A DNA stretch of 64,000 nt. It comes from Exophiala sp. HKRS030 (Eukaryota > Ascomycota > Eurotiomycetes > Chaetothyriales > Herpotrichiellaceae). The notes under the pieces were generated by a model. That model did no database searches. It had not been told where the DNA came from and saw only the letters and a list, made by a program, of their open reading frames with translations. Made by a program: the position numbers and the translations under genes. Positions 10,902 to 22,016 of this stretch are shown here, piece after piece (within the stretch, counting starts at the first letter, position 1; the number at the start of each line of letters is the position of its first letter). The DNA lies in the NCBI GenBank assembly GCA_023897205.1, contig JAHWDD010000009.1, positions 2,542,001 to 2,606,000 of the forward strand. The letters run 5' to 3'.

Positions 10902-12076
10902 GGTTCGAGCGCTGTGGGGTGGGACGGGTCCAGGTCACAGAGTCTGGAAGCAGAATATGGGCAAATAGTAGATAGTAAACACCGACGCTGGGCTCGCAAA
11001 AGGATTCCTGGAGGTAGCGACAGAAGGGAATGATGGCCGATGGTCGATAGTCGAGAGTTGAATTGATAATGAGGTACGCATTAGCCAATTAAAACTACGA
11101 TGACGAGGGTAATATCTTAAATATCCAATAGGAGACCTGTCCGACGAGCAACCTCATAACGCTCGCTGCGGTGAGTATAGGCATCCTGCTGGTCCTTGGT
11201 CTTTGGTTTATATTCAGGATCCAGGAGTATGTCTCGGTGTTGTGTAGACGTCTATTGCAAGTGTCTCGAATGAGATCCTCGTGGAGCAGTGACATGACCT
11301 ATTCGACCAAGGCTGCCGAGTCAGCCGCATGAATCATTTCAGGACTAGGTTGGATGCGAAGTGACTAAGTATTCAAAAGGTGGATCTGGTAATAGAATGT
11401 CTAGGGAGCAATACGATGGAGGTTTAATGATTACCTCGAACGATTCAAGGGATTTCGAACTCGAGGATCCAGGAGCGTGGGCCTCGGGTCTCTAAAAGAA
11501 AGGAAGGCGCGAACAGACGAGACTCTTACGTCGGTGGTTCCTTCCCGCACCTCCAACGTTTAAATCTCGGCATTAAATTCTCCCATTCCGGCAAGTCTTT
11601 TCTCTTCCTCAATTCGTTTTCTCAACCACATCCACCATGTCCCTCTTACAAAACAACCTCTGCTCAATGGTCAATCTCATCGATGTCCTTGCGGGACCAG
11701 ATCCCATACGAGTCTACCAGTAATGACGTCGCTACCCGGCATTGTCAGGCTGAATAATGGCCGAAACAACTCCATTCCACGTGTCGGATTACCGCGCAAC
11801 ATTCTCCCACCTTCAAGGCAGCTTAAACATTCATCTAAACCCCATTGGCCCAGCAGTTTCCTCAATGGGTCCATCTAACAGTCCTCTCTAGACCTTGAAT
11901 TCAGATTCATGGAGGTTTCACAAGTTCCGGCGAAAAGCAACTTCCTTCCTCGAATAACATTTGGCCAGATGTAAGTACAAAAAGGTGAGTCAGGAACCCT
12001 CGTTGTTCGGACACCCAGCCTGAAATCATCAATCCTACTTCCCTTCTGAGCCCAAGAGTCCATTTCGAATTTCATC
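10902..12076. promoter_or_regulatory. Divergent spacer between aldo-keto reductase and catalase
   Basis: About 1.2 kb without a supported gene. It contains the promoters of both oxidoreductase genes. Short frames here lack family features. Confidence 0.4.
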
Positions 12077-13658
12077 ATGATCGCTTCTCAACCCCAAAAC
12101 TTCTACACCCTTGCCGAGGGAGCCCCTCTCCCACGCAATGATACCTCTGTCCAAGTACGAAACAAACATGGAGGTGGTCTTGTATTGTTCCAAGATACCC
12201 AGCTGATTGAGACCCTTGCCCATTTCTCCCGCGAACGAATCCCTGAGCGCGTCGTTCATGCCAAAGCTGCAGGTGCTAGAGGCTATTTCGAGGTTACCCA
12301 CGACGTATCAGATATCACCGACGCCGATTTCTTGAACGGCATCGGTAAACGTTCCGAGCTTCTCACTAGAATCTCTACCGTTGGTCCTGAGTCTGGCTCT
12401 GCTGATACCATCCGTGATGTTCATGGCTGGGCAATCAAGATCAAGACAAACGAGGGCAACAACGACTGGGTCTTCAACAATCAGCCTGTTTTCTTCATTC
12501 GAGATCCCATCAAGTTCCCATCTGTGAATCGTTCTCACAAACGACATCCCGCTACTCATTCCGGTGACGCAGATATGTTCTGGGATTTCCATGTCAACGC
12601 CCCAGAATCTGCACATCTATTGATGTTCCTGTTTGGTGATCGTGGCACTCCCGCTTCACTTAGACACATCAATGGCTATTCAGGTCACACCTACAAATGG
12701 ACCAAAAAGGATGGCAGCTTTCACTATGTCAAAGTCCACATCCATGCAGATGGCGGCATCAAGACTCTAACCGACGAAGAATCCGTCAGACTCGCCGGGG
12801 AAAGCCCTGACTTCCTCACTTTGGATCTATACAATGCTATTGAGGCAGGAAACTTCCCATCGTACACTATCTCCATCCAGACACTGCATCCAGAAGATGT
12901 TGCGTCATGCCCTGTCAATATTTTCGACATGACCAAGGTCTGGCCACATAGTCTTTACCCACTTCGACCTGTGGGCAAGATGGTCTTTGACAAGAACCCA
13001 AAGAACTACTTTGCTGAAATTGAGCAAGCTGCCTTCTCACCCTCCACCATGGTCCCTGGAATTGAGCCTTCTGCTGATCCTATGCTTCAAGCCCGCATGT
13101 TCGCCTACCCGGATGCTCAAAGATACAGATTGGGTGTCAACTATCAACAATTGCCTACCAATGCCGCCATTTCACCTGTCTACATTCCCACTGAACGTGA
13201 TGGTGCCTTTACTTATGGATCTAATTATGGCGAAGATCCGAATTATGTCAATACTTCCATCAAACCCGTCTCATTCCATGATGCTGCCCACTCTCAGTAT
13301 AAGCCGACTGAGGAATTCCTAGAGGGTCCTGTCGTTTTCACTAGCGAAGTCACTGACGAAGATTTCAAACAACCAAGAGCACTGTGGAACAAGGTTCTCA
13401 GCAAAGACGAACAAGCCCGTTTTATTCACAACATCTCCGGGAACATCGCCGGCGTCAAAAGAGATTGGCTGAGAGAGCAAGTCTATGGTAAGTTACCTTG
13501 TTTGTTTCTGCCTTCAACATTTATATCCTCCTGTCGAGCGTCTACCTACCGTAAGTCACGTACTGACATCTCATTTAGATCTGTTCCGCAAAGTCGATAC
13601 TTCTCTTGGCGACCGTATACAAGAGGCCGTCACTAAAATCCTGGCTGAGAAGAAGTAA
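12077..13658 (+). CDS. Small-subunit haem catalase
   Basis: Converts hydrogen peroxide to water and oxygen. About 496 aa in two exons, 12077-13487 and 13579-13658; the intron is 91 bp with a TACTGAC branch. The proximal active-site signature is RERIPERVVHAKAAGARGYF with catalytic His61. The distal Asn region is NEGNNDWVFNNQPVFFIRDP. The haem-ligand motif RMFAYPDAQRYRLG places the ligand at Tyr344. Length puts it with small-subunit (clade 3-like) enzymes, without the flavodoxin-like tail of large-subunit catalases. The end after splicing is VTKILAEKK, so no SKL-type peroxisomal signal is evident. The signature reads HAKAAG where HAKGAG is usual, a conservative change. Confidence 0.94.
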
Positions 13659-14248
13659 GGGTGAACTTAGCCTCTGCTACAAATATTGCGTTTCGATGAG
13701 CTCAGAAAAGGTGAGCTGTGAACCAACGAATACTTTGAATGTGTTCAGAGGACTCTTCAATGAATGCAAGGATACCAACTTAAATCCTCTATTGGTGAAG
13801 ACCACGAAAGGAAGCCAGCTGCTAGCTCTTTGAAACCCCGTACATGAGCTCTGTATTATATCAGCTGCGTGGGGAAGTTTAGGCGTTCTACAGGAAATAT
13901 ACAATTACAAATACATTTCACAATAAAATGAATCACAGCTCATGTCTTCTTCGTTTCCTGGTACATATCATCAGAAATGTGACCGATATCCACCGCCCAC
14001 CGGAATACCGTGGCCCCTCTCACTTGTCTCATGAATTCTCCATGCCCGACCAAGAGTCAAGCAAACCATAAAACTTACACCTCGTCGTCCTGTTACCAGC
14101 TGTTCCGTTCTGTTCTCACTCAAAATGACTGTTCCCGGGGTCTGTCTCTACCCCTTTTCGCCCCAGCATCACACTGGCATCCAAACTACTAGTTTCTATC
14201 AATGTCTCAATCTACCTAATATATCTATATACTTGACCGTCAGTATGA
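13659..14248. other. Convergent 3' spacer
   Basis: 3' flanks of the catalase and the T5orf172 gene. No gene seen. Confidence 0.6.
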
Positions 14249-17200
14249 TCAATCCGAACCCTTGCGTGGCGACCTCATTTCGCCATGATACCCTCTTTCC
14301 CGTGTCAACTTCGGGCTTCTCCCTATCACTCTGCTGGCGACCACTGGACTCTCGCTAGACGAACCTGCAGCCCTATCGGCGTCGGCGTCGGCGTTATTGT
14401 CAGTGTCAGTGTCAGTGTCAGTGTCTCTGCCTACATCTCTCCCTATACCAATGCCGGTATCGGCTCCTCCTGTATCTGCAACCGCATGCACAGTCGTCAT
14501 GGGCAGGCGGATCGGAATCGAGCCTATGTCGCCTAGACTGTCATACTCGCGCAGCGGACTCGTGCGCATCGCAGCAGCAGGAGTAGGAGGCCTCGGCCTC
14601 ATGTGATAGCGTGACTGTTGAACGCTAGCCGTGCTTCCACGACTGGGGTCGGGCGATGCAGAGTCATCATATCCGGCACGAGCAGATCTCTCTCGTACAA
14701 GTCTCGCGGGTGCAGATCCGACACGCGGCAGATCTGGTGGCACCACGACAATGGTCGGTGTAGCAGGCTGGTTGACGTTAGGGCTGGAATTGCTTTTGCG
14801 GTTGCTCTTTCTTGGGGTTCGTTTGGAAGGGGGCTTTTTTCCTGGCGTGCTGGGTTGGCTGGGGTCGTGGCTGCTGGGATGGGTTTGGTCTGGCTTGTAT
14901 GATATGTGTGTCTTGGCTTGCGGAGGTGGTTCTTGCGTATTGGTGTGCTCGGCTTTGCGAGCTGAGGCTCCGAGTGCTGCCTCGCTTCGCTCCAGTTTCC
15001 TGACAGGCGTTGCGACTGGTGTGCGGCTATGCAGGGCATTTCGCGCTGCACTAGCTCTGGGCTTGCTAGCCGTGACTGGTACTTTGGCCTCCCTACGCTT
15101 CGTCTGCTGCGGAGTAGAACTTCGGTCCGGTGTGCTCGCATCCAAGGTCTGACCCCTTGGGGCGTCTTTCGAGTTGCTAGGCCTTAGTGACGCGTTGCTT
15201 CTCTTGGGTGTCTCCCAAGACTGGGCAGGCGTGCTCTCCGAGGTACCGACGTCTGAGGAAACTCTTCCCAGAGTGCCTGCAGATATGCTGGTCGTTAGAG
15301 ACTGACCGACACTGTTCTGGCTCCGTGTCTTGCGGTGTGAGACGGGTCTCCTGGCTGGAGTCGTCGCGTCAAGTGTACTGAGTTCTAAAGAAGCTTTTGA
15401 TGCATCAGTCAGGAGTTCGAGATCAGTCTTTCGGCGTCTTCTCTGATTCCGCGTCGGGGTGCTGTTATTTGACTCAATCTGGTCAAGATGGTTCAGGTTT
15501 GGGGAAGTCGAGAGCAGCGCTCGCGATCGGATTTCCGCAAGTCTAGGAGATCTTCGACGAGGCAACGGGGACTCGTCAATTTGTCGTTGACGTTCGATAT
15601 CTGAACGGCTGTGCTTGACGTTATTTTCGTCAATTGGGTCAGATCCATGAGGAGTGAAAATGTCATTTATATGGTTGGCTTCTTCAAGTACAAAAGATCT
15701 CTGGCGACAAGGAAGCGGAGTCTCAAGTCTTCGATCTTCTTGCTTGACATCCGGTCTCCTGCGGTCAATCTCAATCTCTTCGTCAGTCATGGCCAACGAA
15801 TCCGCTCGATCCAAGTTTGCGGTACTCTGTTCCGGCTGGCTGTTCCAGTACGAAGTCAAAGCATCGTAATATTCCTCGTCCGAACCACCAAAACTTCGTG
15901 CTACGTCGGCGTTAGAATTATACTGAGGGAATGTCTCCGCCCCAGATGACTCGTCAAGTGTTTGCACTGGTGAATTTAAGGACCCAAGACTGATGCCAGA
16001 TTGAAGAGAGTGTCGCAAATGCAATAGAGATCCTTGACTGTTCTGATCCAAAGTAACAACTGGAGAACTTGAACTGTGTACCATTGGTGTATCGTTACTA
16101 GGCCAAAGGTTGGGTTGTTCTGGAGTTTCTGGCACAATTCGTCTGTCCATTTCCACCATGTTGCGATTAGTCCAATCACGATCAGCAATGTAGTGAGTTC
16201 TGGCGGTAAACAATGTACTTGTGGTTAAACCGGTATCAGCTGAGAGGGCGCGTAGTCGACCGGTTTCTTCTTGTTTTATGACGGTGGCTTCCGGTGGAAT
16301 GGAACGCCCGATACTGTGAGGTCTGGCTGTTGTGCTGGGACTCGAGGCACAAGCTTCAACTGGTTGAGGTCGGGTACCTGTGGTGGCCTCGAAACTATTC
16401 GCCTTTGAAAAGGCGTTTCTATAATCGACCCAGTAATTGCCCCGAAATCCATGTAAGAAGAGTTTGACACGAGGATCCATGTCGGGAACAACTTCTGCGA
16501 AGGTATATAGGATAAATTCCTTCTTGAGCCGATGACCGTCGTAAGGTCGAAGCTCCGTCATCCACTTGACCCAATAATCTACAACTTTGATGGCGTCCTC
16601 TTGGCTGATTTTGAACCATTCGTTGTGACGTATCTTACATCTGCAGTTGTTTTGTAAAAGTCGAACTGCTGCAAGGTCGGCACGTATGAGTGATTCCACC
16701 CGAAATGCACTAGGTACCACAGGGCAGTGGTATGATGGTTCCAGGCTTTCTAACATACATGAGTTGTTCCATTCGATTAACCGGTGCTTGGGTTGTATGC
16801 TGCTTCCTATCTTGACGAAATCAGGGAAATTGGGGTGCCACAGAATATATATGTGCCCACTGTCTGATGACTCTGGTGTTGGGCCGATGATAGCTCTGTG
16901 TAGTGCGGCATAGATTGGTTTATTGCTGTAGGGCATGAATGCCGTTCCGTGAGGGTGTAGGTTCTCCAACGATATGGGCTCTTGGTAGCTCATTTCTTGC
17001 CGAGTTGAATTTGCAGACCAGTGTTTCGAATCGCGCAGAGAGTCAGTGTTCACAAGTATATGCTCCGGCTTGTTGAGCATTTGATGGGTGAGAGACTGAT
17101 GTGATGAATCTGGTAGACTGTGCCACGCAGATTGAAGTTCTGTCATCCAGCGTCCAAGGAGGGACTGGATGGGGTGATCGTGGCTGTGCCAATTGCAAAG

Positions 17201-17668
17201 GCATAATCTGGCGTATGCCTCAAGTGCTGATCTGAAAAGTATATGAGCAGGGTTGAGATCGACAATAAGAGCTCTAAGCTCATGTCGAAAGTTTTTCTCC
17301 TTCCCAATGGATTTCCTGCATAAAAATCCAGATTTCAATCGAAACAGACAAAGTTGTGGGACTGAGATTCTTTCATCGTCGCGATTTCCGCGCATTGCGC
17401 GCTCACTCACTTCATTGAAGAATTTCAAACGTTCTTCGTCACTGAGTGCTTGGGAATAGTTCAACATGCCCGAGGGATTGTGTGTTGTGTCGCCGGTGGT
17501 GATTTCCAAGAGCTCGCTGCCTTCTTCAGGGAGCGTTCCATCATGATCATCCTGTACCACTAAGTGGTTCCGTATCAACAAGCGAATCCCAATGTCCGAG
17601 ATATTGGGGTCGTCTTGACGGGGCGTTGCGCTCGTCACCGCTACCGATTGAATAATATAGCCCGCCAT
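14249..17668 (-). CDS. T5orf172 (GIY-YIG-like, DUF1766) domain protein with long disordered tail
   Basis: Uninterrupted 1139-aa frame. Residues about 270-375 form a T5orf172 domain: GHIYILWHPNFPDFVKIGSS, then HRLIEWNNSC, then a conserved RVESLIRADL / HNEWFKIS segment. This fold is related to GIY-YIG nucleases; the fungal copies have no role I know. The N-terminal 200 residues include CLFRLKSGFLCRKS. From about residue 430 on, the protein is low-complexity, rich in Ser, Thr, Pro and Arg, with RRSPRLAEIRSR and KKPPSKRTPRKS basic patches that could bind nucleic acid or mark nuclear localisation (inference). Near the end a hexanucleotide repeat encodes alternating Asp-Thr then Ala-Asp. I see no splice signals forcing an intron. 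Confidence 0.8.
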   Translation of the reverse strand: MAGYIIQSVAVTSATPRQDDPNISDIGIRLLIRNHLVVQDDHDGTLPEEGSELLEITTGDTTHNPSGMLNYSQALSDEERLKFFNEVSERAMRGNRDDERISVPQLCLFRLKSGFLCRKSIGKEKNFRHELRALIVDLNPAHILFRSALEAYARLCLCNWHSHDHPIQSLLGRWMTELQSAWHSLPDSSHQSLTHQMLNKPEHILVNTDSLRDSKHWSANSTRQEMSYQEPISLENLHPHGTAFMPYSNKPIYAALHRAIIGPTPESSDSGHIYILWHPNFPDFVKIGSSIQPKHRLIEWNNSCMLESLEPSYHCPVVPSAFRVESLIRADLAAVRLLQNNCRCKIRHNEWFKISQEDAIKVVDYWVKWMTELRPYDGHRLKKEFILYTFAEVVPDMDPRVKLFLHGFRGNYWVDYRNAFSKANSFEATTGTRPQPVEACASSPSTTARPHSIGRSIPPEATVIKQEETGRLRALSADTGLTTSTLFTARTHYIADRDWTNRNMVEMDRRIVPETPEQPNLWPSNDTPMVHSSSSPVVTLDQNSQGSLLHLRHSLQSGISLGSLNSPVQTLDESSGAETFPQYNSNADVARSFGGSDEEYYDALTSYWNSQPEQSTANLDRADSLAMTDEEIEIDRRRPDVKQEDRRLETPLPCRQRSFVLEEANHINDIFTPHGSDPIDENNVKHSRSDIERQRQIDESPLPRRRSPRLAEIRSRALLSTSPNLNHLDQIESNNSTPTRNQRRRRKTDLELLTDASKASLELSTLDATTPARRPVSHRKTRSQNSVGQSLTTSISAGTLGRVSSDVGTSESTPAQSWETPKRSNASLRPSNSKDAPRGQTLDASTPDRSSTPQQTKRREAKVPVTASKPRASAARNALHSRTPVATPVRKLERSEAALGASARKAEHTNTQEPPPQAKTHISYKPDQTHPSSHDPSQPSTPGKKPPSKRTPRKSNRKSNSSPNVNQPATPTIVVVPPDLPRVGSAPARLVRERSARAGYDDSASPDPSRGSTASVQQSRYHMRPRPPTPAAAMRTSPLREYDSLGDIGSIPIRLPMTTVHAVADTGGADTGIGIGRDVGRDTDTDTDTDNNADADADRAAGSSSESPVVASRVIGRSPKLTRERGYHGEMRSPRKGSD
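14378..14430. repeat. Hexanucleotide coding repeats (GTCGGC)n and (GTCAGT)n
   Basis: Two adjoining 6-bp tandem arrays in the 3' end of the T5orf172 gene. On the coding strand they read ACTGAC units (Thr-Asp) then GCCGAC units (Ala-Asp), separated by two Asn codons. Confidence 0.9.
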
Positions 17669-19593
17669 AGACTTCGACGTCGGCCTAAGGGAGCTACGAG
17701 CTGCCTCGAAGCATCGACAAGCATAACATAGAAATCACAAAGCAAAAAGGGTCAATGAGAGAGGTTGCATCGAAGAACATGCCAGCAAACTCACCTTATA
17801 TCGAAGAAGCGTGATTGATTGAATAGCCTTCGCCCGGGGTTTCTTGCACCTCTGGTGTTTCTGATTCGATATCGTACTCCGGGTGCTCTTCACTACCAAT
17901 GCCACGTGCATAACATGCGGTAGTGGCGTTCGAAAAGGAAAGTGGCAGATAGGCAGGGCAGACAGAGAAGCGAGAGGATGCCATGCACTCAAATTTCGAC
18001 AGGGATTCATCCAAAAGGACAGCCACATCATGGGCAGCGGACAGAGGACGTACCAGGTGCATGCATTAGCTTCATGAGCCAAACGCCTCAATCGTTTCGA
18101 CCGTCATTGGGGCGGAAACGGACAAGGCGTGCGGACGACGCGCAAACGTTGGCAACATATTCGGCGTAGAATGGTGTACTCCGTACTTAAATGTAAGTCT
18201 TCGGCAGGTAAAATCAGTGGGATGAGCCTAGACCAGCTTCCCAAGCTGTCGAGAGTGGATGCGTGGAGGTGAAAAGTCCTGGCGAAGATGGGTAGCAATG
18301 GAAGAGAGACCTTCGTGAATCTTGCTCGGTCTCGTGGGCGCCAGACAACATGAGAGAGGTGCGCGTGTCTCGAGTCAGGACAGCCCATGCTCCATGTTCA
18401 ATATCGTCCAAAGACTAGCGCTGTGAGGCTGGCTTTAGTTAGGCACTGCATGACACTCGGGCAGTGATAGAAGCAAGTCCACTGTATGGAGTCCACGCAG
18501 ATAATGCCTCGATTCACTCACCTACATCCATCCTCGATAGACCCGTTGTGGCTCCAGGTGAACAATGAATGCACAATTCATTATTGGAGTCTTCAGACTA
18601 GACGTTAGCCCTTCATCAGTGCCAGTTGACTCTCGTCTAGACTAGATACGTATGTAGGTCTTACCTTACAGAGTGAAGAAGTCAAGAAACGCGGGCAATC
18701 TACGTTAGTTCGACGGAGGGCCCGGAACCAGCCCTGCCGAAACTGTAAAGGGAAAGGCGCAAGGCTGAGAAAGGGGTCATCCTCAAGACCCAAAACCGCT
18801 TCATGAGCCACTTGAACAAACCATCCATGTACAATCTTGCCGGGGTTATTTCAAAATTGAGCCTAGAATAGCTCCAGATGCAGATCTTGCCGGTGGAAGT
18901 TAAGGGAAATAATACTGTATTCCTGTTGTGAGGACCTGTGCCGATGGGCTTGGTTATTGCGATATCCCCTATGCCTATTGCCTACCTAGTGGCTACCTGT
19001 TTTACCCAAGATAACTCCTCCCGCTAAGGTATAAAGTGGCATTCTATTATGCATGTTGTTGTTTACATTGTAGTACATGGCTTGACCATTTCTCCGAGCT
19101 CTTCCAGATGCACAGGGTTTCTCTGCTGGGCCACCCCAAGCCGCGAAGATTGCGACGACAAGTACAGAAGTACAGGGAGTATCCTGGAGGTCATGGTGCC
19201 CGTCATGACCAGTGGGTCGCCCCATCTGCCAAGAGCTCAGGGTAGAGGAGGGGAATATCTTGTTCCCCAAGCGCCACAGCGTTACATAGTGTGATCTGGT
19301 CACATGGAAAGAGTCGGCTCATTTCGTCGACATGGCCTCAGCCCTAGACCAGCGCTGGCTGGATTTGAAATGGCCTGGTGGGACGAGAGGATGATCCAGA
19401 CCCGCCAAACGATAGGAGTGATTATCGGCATCGAGCCTGACTCAACTTGGGGTGGGAATCTGAGCCGACGAGCGCATGCATCTATCCAGTGGCCTGAGAT
19501 TTCAGTCGATAGTTGTCAGTTGCCTTTTGATGCTCAAGCCTGCGAACTGTGGATATTTTGAGAAGGAGCCTCACGACTTCAACTCGATCATGT
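17669..19593. other. Long intergenic spacer, no supported gene
   Basis: About 1.9 kb upstream of the T5orf172 gene and downstream of the PLAC8 gene. Short frames are present but none shows a family motif or coherent splicing. A TACTCCGTA motif lies at 18177-18185. Confidence 0.5.
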
Positions 19594-20619
19594 TCATCGA
19601 TGTGGAGGGGCACCAAACACCATTGCCGACGGGGCGACATATCCTTCTAACTTCAGACCGTTGGCCTTGCGAGCTTGCTCCTCTCGAAAAGCAACCTCCT
19701 TCTCGTCCTGCGCGACAAGACAACAGCAGCAGCAAAGGCCTTTCAGACAGTCTCCGGCCACGTTGCCGGCTTCCGTGTTCATGTTGTATGCCTTACGCAC
19801 TCTTGTATGCTGAATTGCAGCCAGGAACCCATTAATACCACACAGCACACCAAAAGCGATGCAAGACCCATTGACTGCAGTGTAGCCTAGCATGTTTGTC
19901 GGATCTTTCTTCTCCTGCCGAAGCCCCAGTCGGTATTGCGTTCGACCATAAACGATGCAGGGGCAAAACAGTCCCGTAAGACATATCGAAGGCTCGGCAC
20001 AAGAACAAAGCCCATGTTGCCACGAGCCTCCTCGAATTGCCTGTGGACTAGGGGTGAATGAGCCGACGGTATAATGAGAAGGATCAGACGGGGGAGGAAT
20101 GATAGCCATATTGGTGCTTGCTCGGGTGAATTTTGGCGTTGTTGGTGTGAGAGGGTTCGCGTCAGGTTCAATGGTTCTCGTGTGGTCGCCGTTCAGGTGA
20201 GTCTGTTTTGCTGGTTCGGGTCGTGAAGGTAATTGAACGAATGTGGGTTGATACGGGACTTGTTGATGCTGTTGTGATTGATAATGTTGTGGTATTGATT
20301 CTTGGTATTGTGCAGGCTGAGGTGTGGAATATTGTACCGTTGGTTCATGTCCTGGGTACGCGTATGGGCCTGTGTTTTGTGGTTGTTGCGGTAGATTCAT
20401 GGTGGATAGCGGGCTTACAGGTTCTTCTTCCTCTGCTTGAATCACTGATAATGTTGTCGGGACACGTGCAATCGACTGCTTTCTGGTATTCGTCGTCCAC
20501 AGGCGATGTTCTTCATCAGCTGTTGCATCCAACCAGGAGAAGCGATTATCATCGACTGGAAACCTGGGACGTTGCAGAGAAGTCGGCGGCCGCACCTGAG
20601 GGTATTCATAGGATTTCAT
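19594..20619 (-). CDS. PLAC8 family cysteine-rich protein
   Basis: Single-exon 341-aa protein. The first 190 residues are Pro/Gln/Ser-rich and probably disordered (for example QQPQNTGPYAYPGHEPTVQY). The PLAC8 region starts with GSWQHGLCSCAEPSICLTGL and FCPCIVYGRTQYRLGL, includes a hydrophobic stretch around the NGSCIAFGVLCG segment, and closes with GLCCCCCLVAQDEKEVAFRE. PLAC8 proteins in fungi and plants are membrane-associated and linked to metal resistance, ion flux or cell size; which of these applies here cannot be told. The start is the ATG at 20619. A longer N-terminus through an upstream exon is possible but no junction is compelling. Confidence 0.85.
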   Translation of the reverse strand: MKSYEYPQVRPPTSLQRPRFPVDDNRFSWLDATADEEHRLWTTNTRKQSIARVPTTLSVIQAEEEEPVSPLSTMNLPQQPQNTGPYAYPGHEPTVQYSTPQPAQYQESIPQHYQSQQHQQVPYQPTFVQLPSRPEPAKQTHLNGDHTRTIEPDANPLTPTTPKFTRASTNMAIIPPPSDPSHYTVGSFTPSPQAIRGGSWQHGLCSCAEPSICLTGLFCPCIVYGRTQYRLGLRQEKKDPTNMLGYTAVNGSCIAFGVLCGINGFLAAIQHTRVRKAYNMNTEAGNVAGDCLKGLCCCCCLVAQDEKEVAFREEQARKANGLKLEGYVAPSAMVFGAPPHR

Positions 20620-22016
20620 CTTTTCGAGGTCTACCGGAACAGCCCAGCTGCCCTACGCTCTTACTCGGTAGATTTGGAATGATCGTCCAGGAAGTAAGCA
20701 GGTGACGTGTTTGGAGGCCTGAATTGTAAATATGAGGTTTGTAGCCCGATCCCCAGTATAACTCCACGCCAGCCTCGTTGTAATATTTGAAGGGAAATGC
20801 AGACACGACGAACAAAAGCAAAGCAAAGATGGGGAGAAGAGCAATGAAACATTTACCTTTGGAGATAGAACGCAGCCTCTTGTCTTTCAAAGAGGGATGG
20901 CGCCGTAGGGAGTTTGGTTTACCAACCAGTCTCAGGAGATGGGAGACCGTGTGCACAAAGTGGTTCGTCATCACAGCTGCTTGGAGCCATCACACAATAC
21001 GATTGGGTTGTTGCGATTGAGCTTGAGACTCGGTAAATTTAGGGCGCTTAGAGAAAAGGTGAATGAGAGGCTCGGGTTGAGGGTCGTGGGATTGCTCAAA
21101 GCGCCAGTCGCGGCAATGCTTGGGAGCATCTTTCGAAACAAGCGACAAGGTTGGCTATTGCCGCAAGCCAAGCCCCAGATCATCGATCTCAGTGGTGACA
21201 AACAGAATGGAAGCTGAGTGAGAGACATGAAGGGGCGGAATTGAAGGTGGGAGGCGGCAGACGTAGGCGCAGGCGCCGACACCGACGCCGACGTGTTCCC
21301 AAGGTTTCGTGAGGCGCGCACGAACGCGGTCGACGGTCGATGCGGTGTCCGTCGAGAGTCAGCTCAGCGGCCACTGATTGGACGACATCCCTGGGAGGAA
21401 GGGGCGGAGCGCTAATTTTAACCATTCCCGTCAGACCAGAACATAATTCTTTGGGGGCCAGCTGACCGTTGCTGACTTGGAGCATAGGCGGCAAGTGTCG
21501 GGGAAAATATCATTGCTTGCAGGTCAGACTGTTAGATACTTTTGTACGACAGAATCTTTCCATTTTAAAGTTTGACCGGAGTCGGTGACTATGTAGGTGA
21601 CGGTGGGAGCAGCTGAAATGCCTCTACAGCTGAGGGCGCCTATCCTATAGTATCGTGTCTCGATCCCTCAATGCAGTGACCGACCAATTAGTTAGTCCCA
21701 GGCCACATCCTTGTTTGCTAGAAACTCATCGATGTGCTTAGATGCAATTCTTCACTTCGTAAACACCCGAAAACCTCGTGTCTCATGCGCGCTCATGCAT
21801 ATCGTCCCCGAATAACGAGAAATCACATCATGAAATCCTTTGTCACTGTCACTGTCACCTCACCGGACACAATGATATAGCCCTATCGGCTTGATATCGC
21901 TTCGAGTGACGCTTGTCAGAACCCCGGATAGCCAGCTAGGTGACCTGTCCGCTCCGAGATCGACCTTGCTTTGCCGATCATTTCCGCATCCAGGGTATTT
22001 GCCAGTGAATCTCCAA
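20620..22016. other. Intergenic spacer, no supported gene
   Basis: About 1.4 kb containing the PLAC8 promoter and the 3' flank of the arabinofuranosidase gene. Small frames on both strands look like chance. Confidence 0.5.

Noticed and set aside
17735..18091. Minus-strand frames upstream of the T5orf172 gene
   Set aside because: One ends in an acidic, protein-like segment but has no ATG-led context, splice link or recognisable family; treated as 5' flank.
21189..21494. 101-aa minus-strand frame
   Set aside because: Arg/Pro-rich, no motif, no supporting splice sites.
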